The translations under genes were made by a program, and so were the position numbers. A stretch of DNA of 64,000 nt. It comes from Pseudoalteromonas rubra. GTDB taxonomy: Bacteria > Pseudomonadota > Gammaproteobacteria > Enterobacterales > Alteromonadaceae. The stretch is taken from positions 124,001 to 188,000 of the forward strand of contig NZ_AHCD03000026.1 of the NCBI RefSeq assembly GCF_000238295.3, read 5' to 3'. Of the stretch, positions 63,976 to 64,000 are shown piece by piece (positions within the stretch are counted from its first letter, which is position 1; each line of letters opens with the position of its first letter). Below the pieces are notes generated by a model, which saw only the letters and a program-made list of their open reading frames with translations, made no database searches and was not told the origin of the DNA.

Positions 63976-64000
63976 AGTGACTCCTGTGTGCACTTGAGTG

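Overview
The window looks like chromosome from a marine gammaproteobacterium of the Alteromonadales, most probably Pseudoalteromonas or a close relative. This is inferred from gene content and order: type IV pilus genes beside coaE and yacG, cpxP divergent from cpxRA, pldB-fieF, and a very large surface-polysaccharide region. No rRNA, tRNA, CRISPR array, insertion sequence or prophage was seen. The left 11 kb is moderately GC-rich; the polysaccharide genes, above all about 15.9-36 kb and 48-57 kb, are visibly AT-rich, as is usual for horizontally shuffled O-antigen and capsule genes.

Left part (1-11.1 kb). A type IV pilus cluster (pilA fragment, pilC, pilD) runs into coaE. pilB is not between pilA and pilC but lies after coaE and before yacG. 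Then come the Cpx envelope-stress module (cpxP divergent from cpxR-cpxA, with good CpxR boxes between them), a lysophospholipase L2 gene overlapping the end of cpxA, the cation efflux gene fieF, trmL and a hibernation-factor gene.

Locus 1 (11.3-45.1 kb, all on the minus strand; transcribed from wza towards yjbH). It holds wza-wzb-wzc; wecB-wecC for UDP-ManNAc and UDP-ManNAcA; a TviB/WbpO-type dehydrogenase with wbpB-wbpD-wbpE for di-N-acetylated uronic acids; a Wzx flippase; an AsnB/WbpS-like amidotransferase; an ATP-grasp ligase; a hexapeptide acyltransferase; a deacetylase-like protein; a Wzy-like polymerase; an OafA-type acyltransferase; two GT4 glycosyltransferases; the WbpG-HisH-HisF trio that makes acetamidino sugars; a dehydrogenase fusion; a heparinase-like protein; and a WbpV-like reductase, a small phosphoglycosyl transferase and WbpM, which together fit initiation with QuiNAc. 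A solitary yjbH ends the run. The gene set reads as a mixture of the Pseudomonas aeruginosa O5 and O6 O-antigen pathways.

Locus 2 (46.1-62.2 kb, also minus strand). It is a second complete Wzx/Wzy system with its own initiator (WecA), Wzz, a large multi-SLBB export protein, flippase, polymerase, three glycosyltransferases, a pyruvyltransferase, an acetyltransferase, a TupA-like ATP-grasp ligase, a second WecB, and Ugd plus a UDP-glucuronate epimerase. It has no tyrosine kinase. A strong terminator separates it from a DUF481 outer-membrane protein gene and an MscS-family channel gene at the right edge.

Main points for follow-up: two self-sufficient polymer systems back to back, each with an ATP-grasp ligase that may attach amino acids; nitrogen-rich (amidino and amide) sugar chemistry in locus 1; a 988-base non-coding leader before wza; hairpins after wzc; and the displaced pilB.
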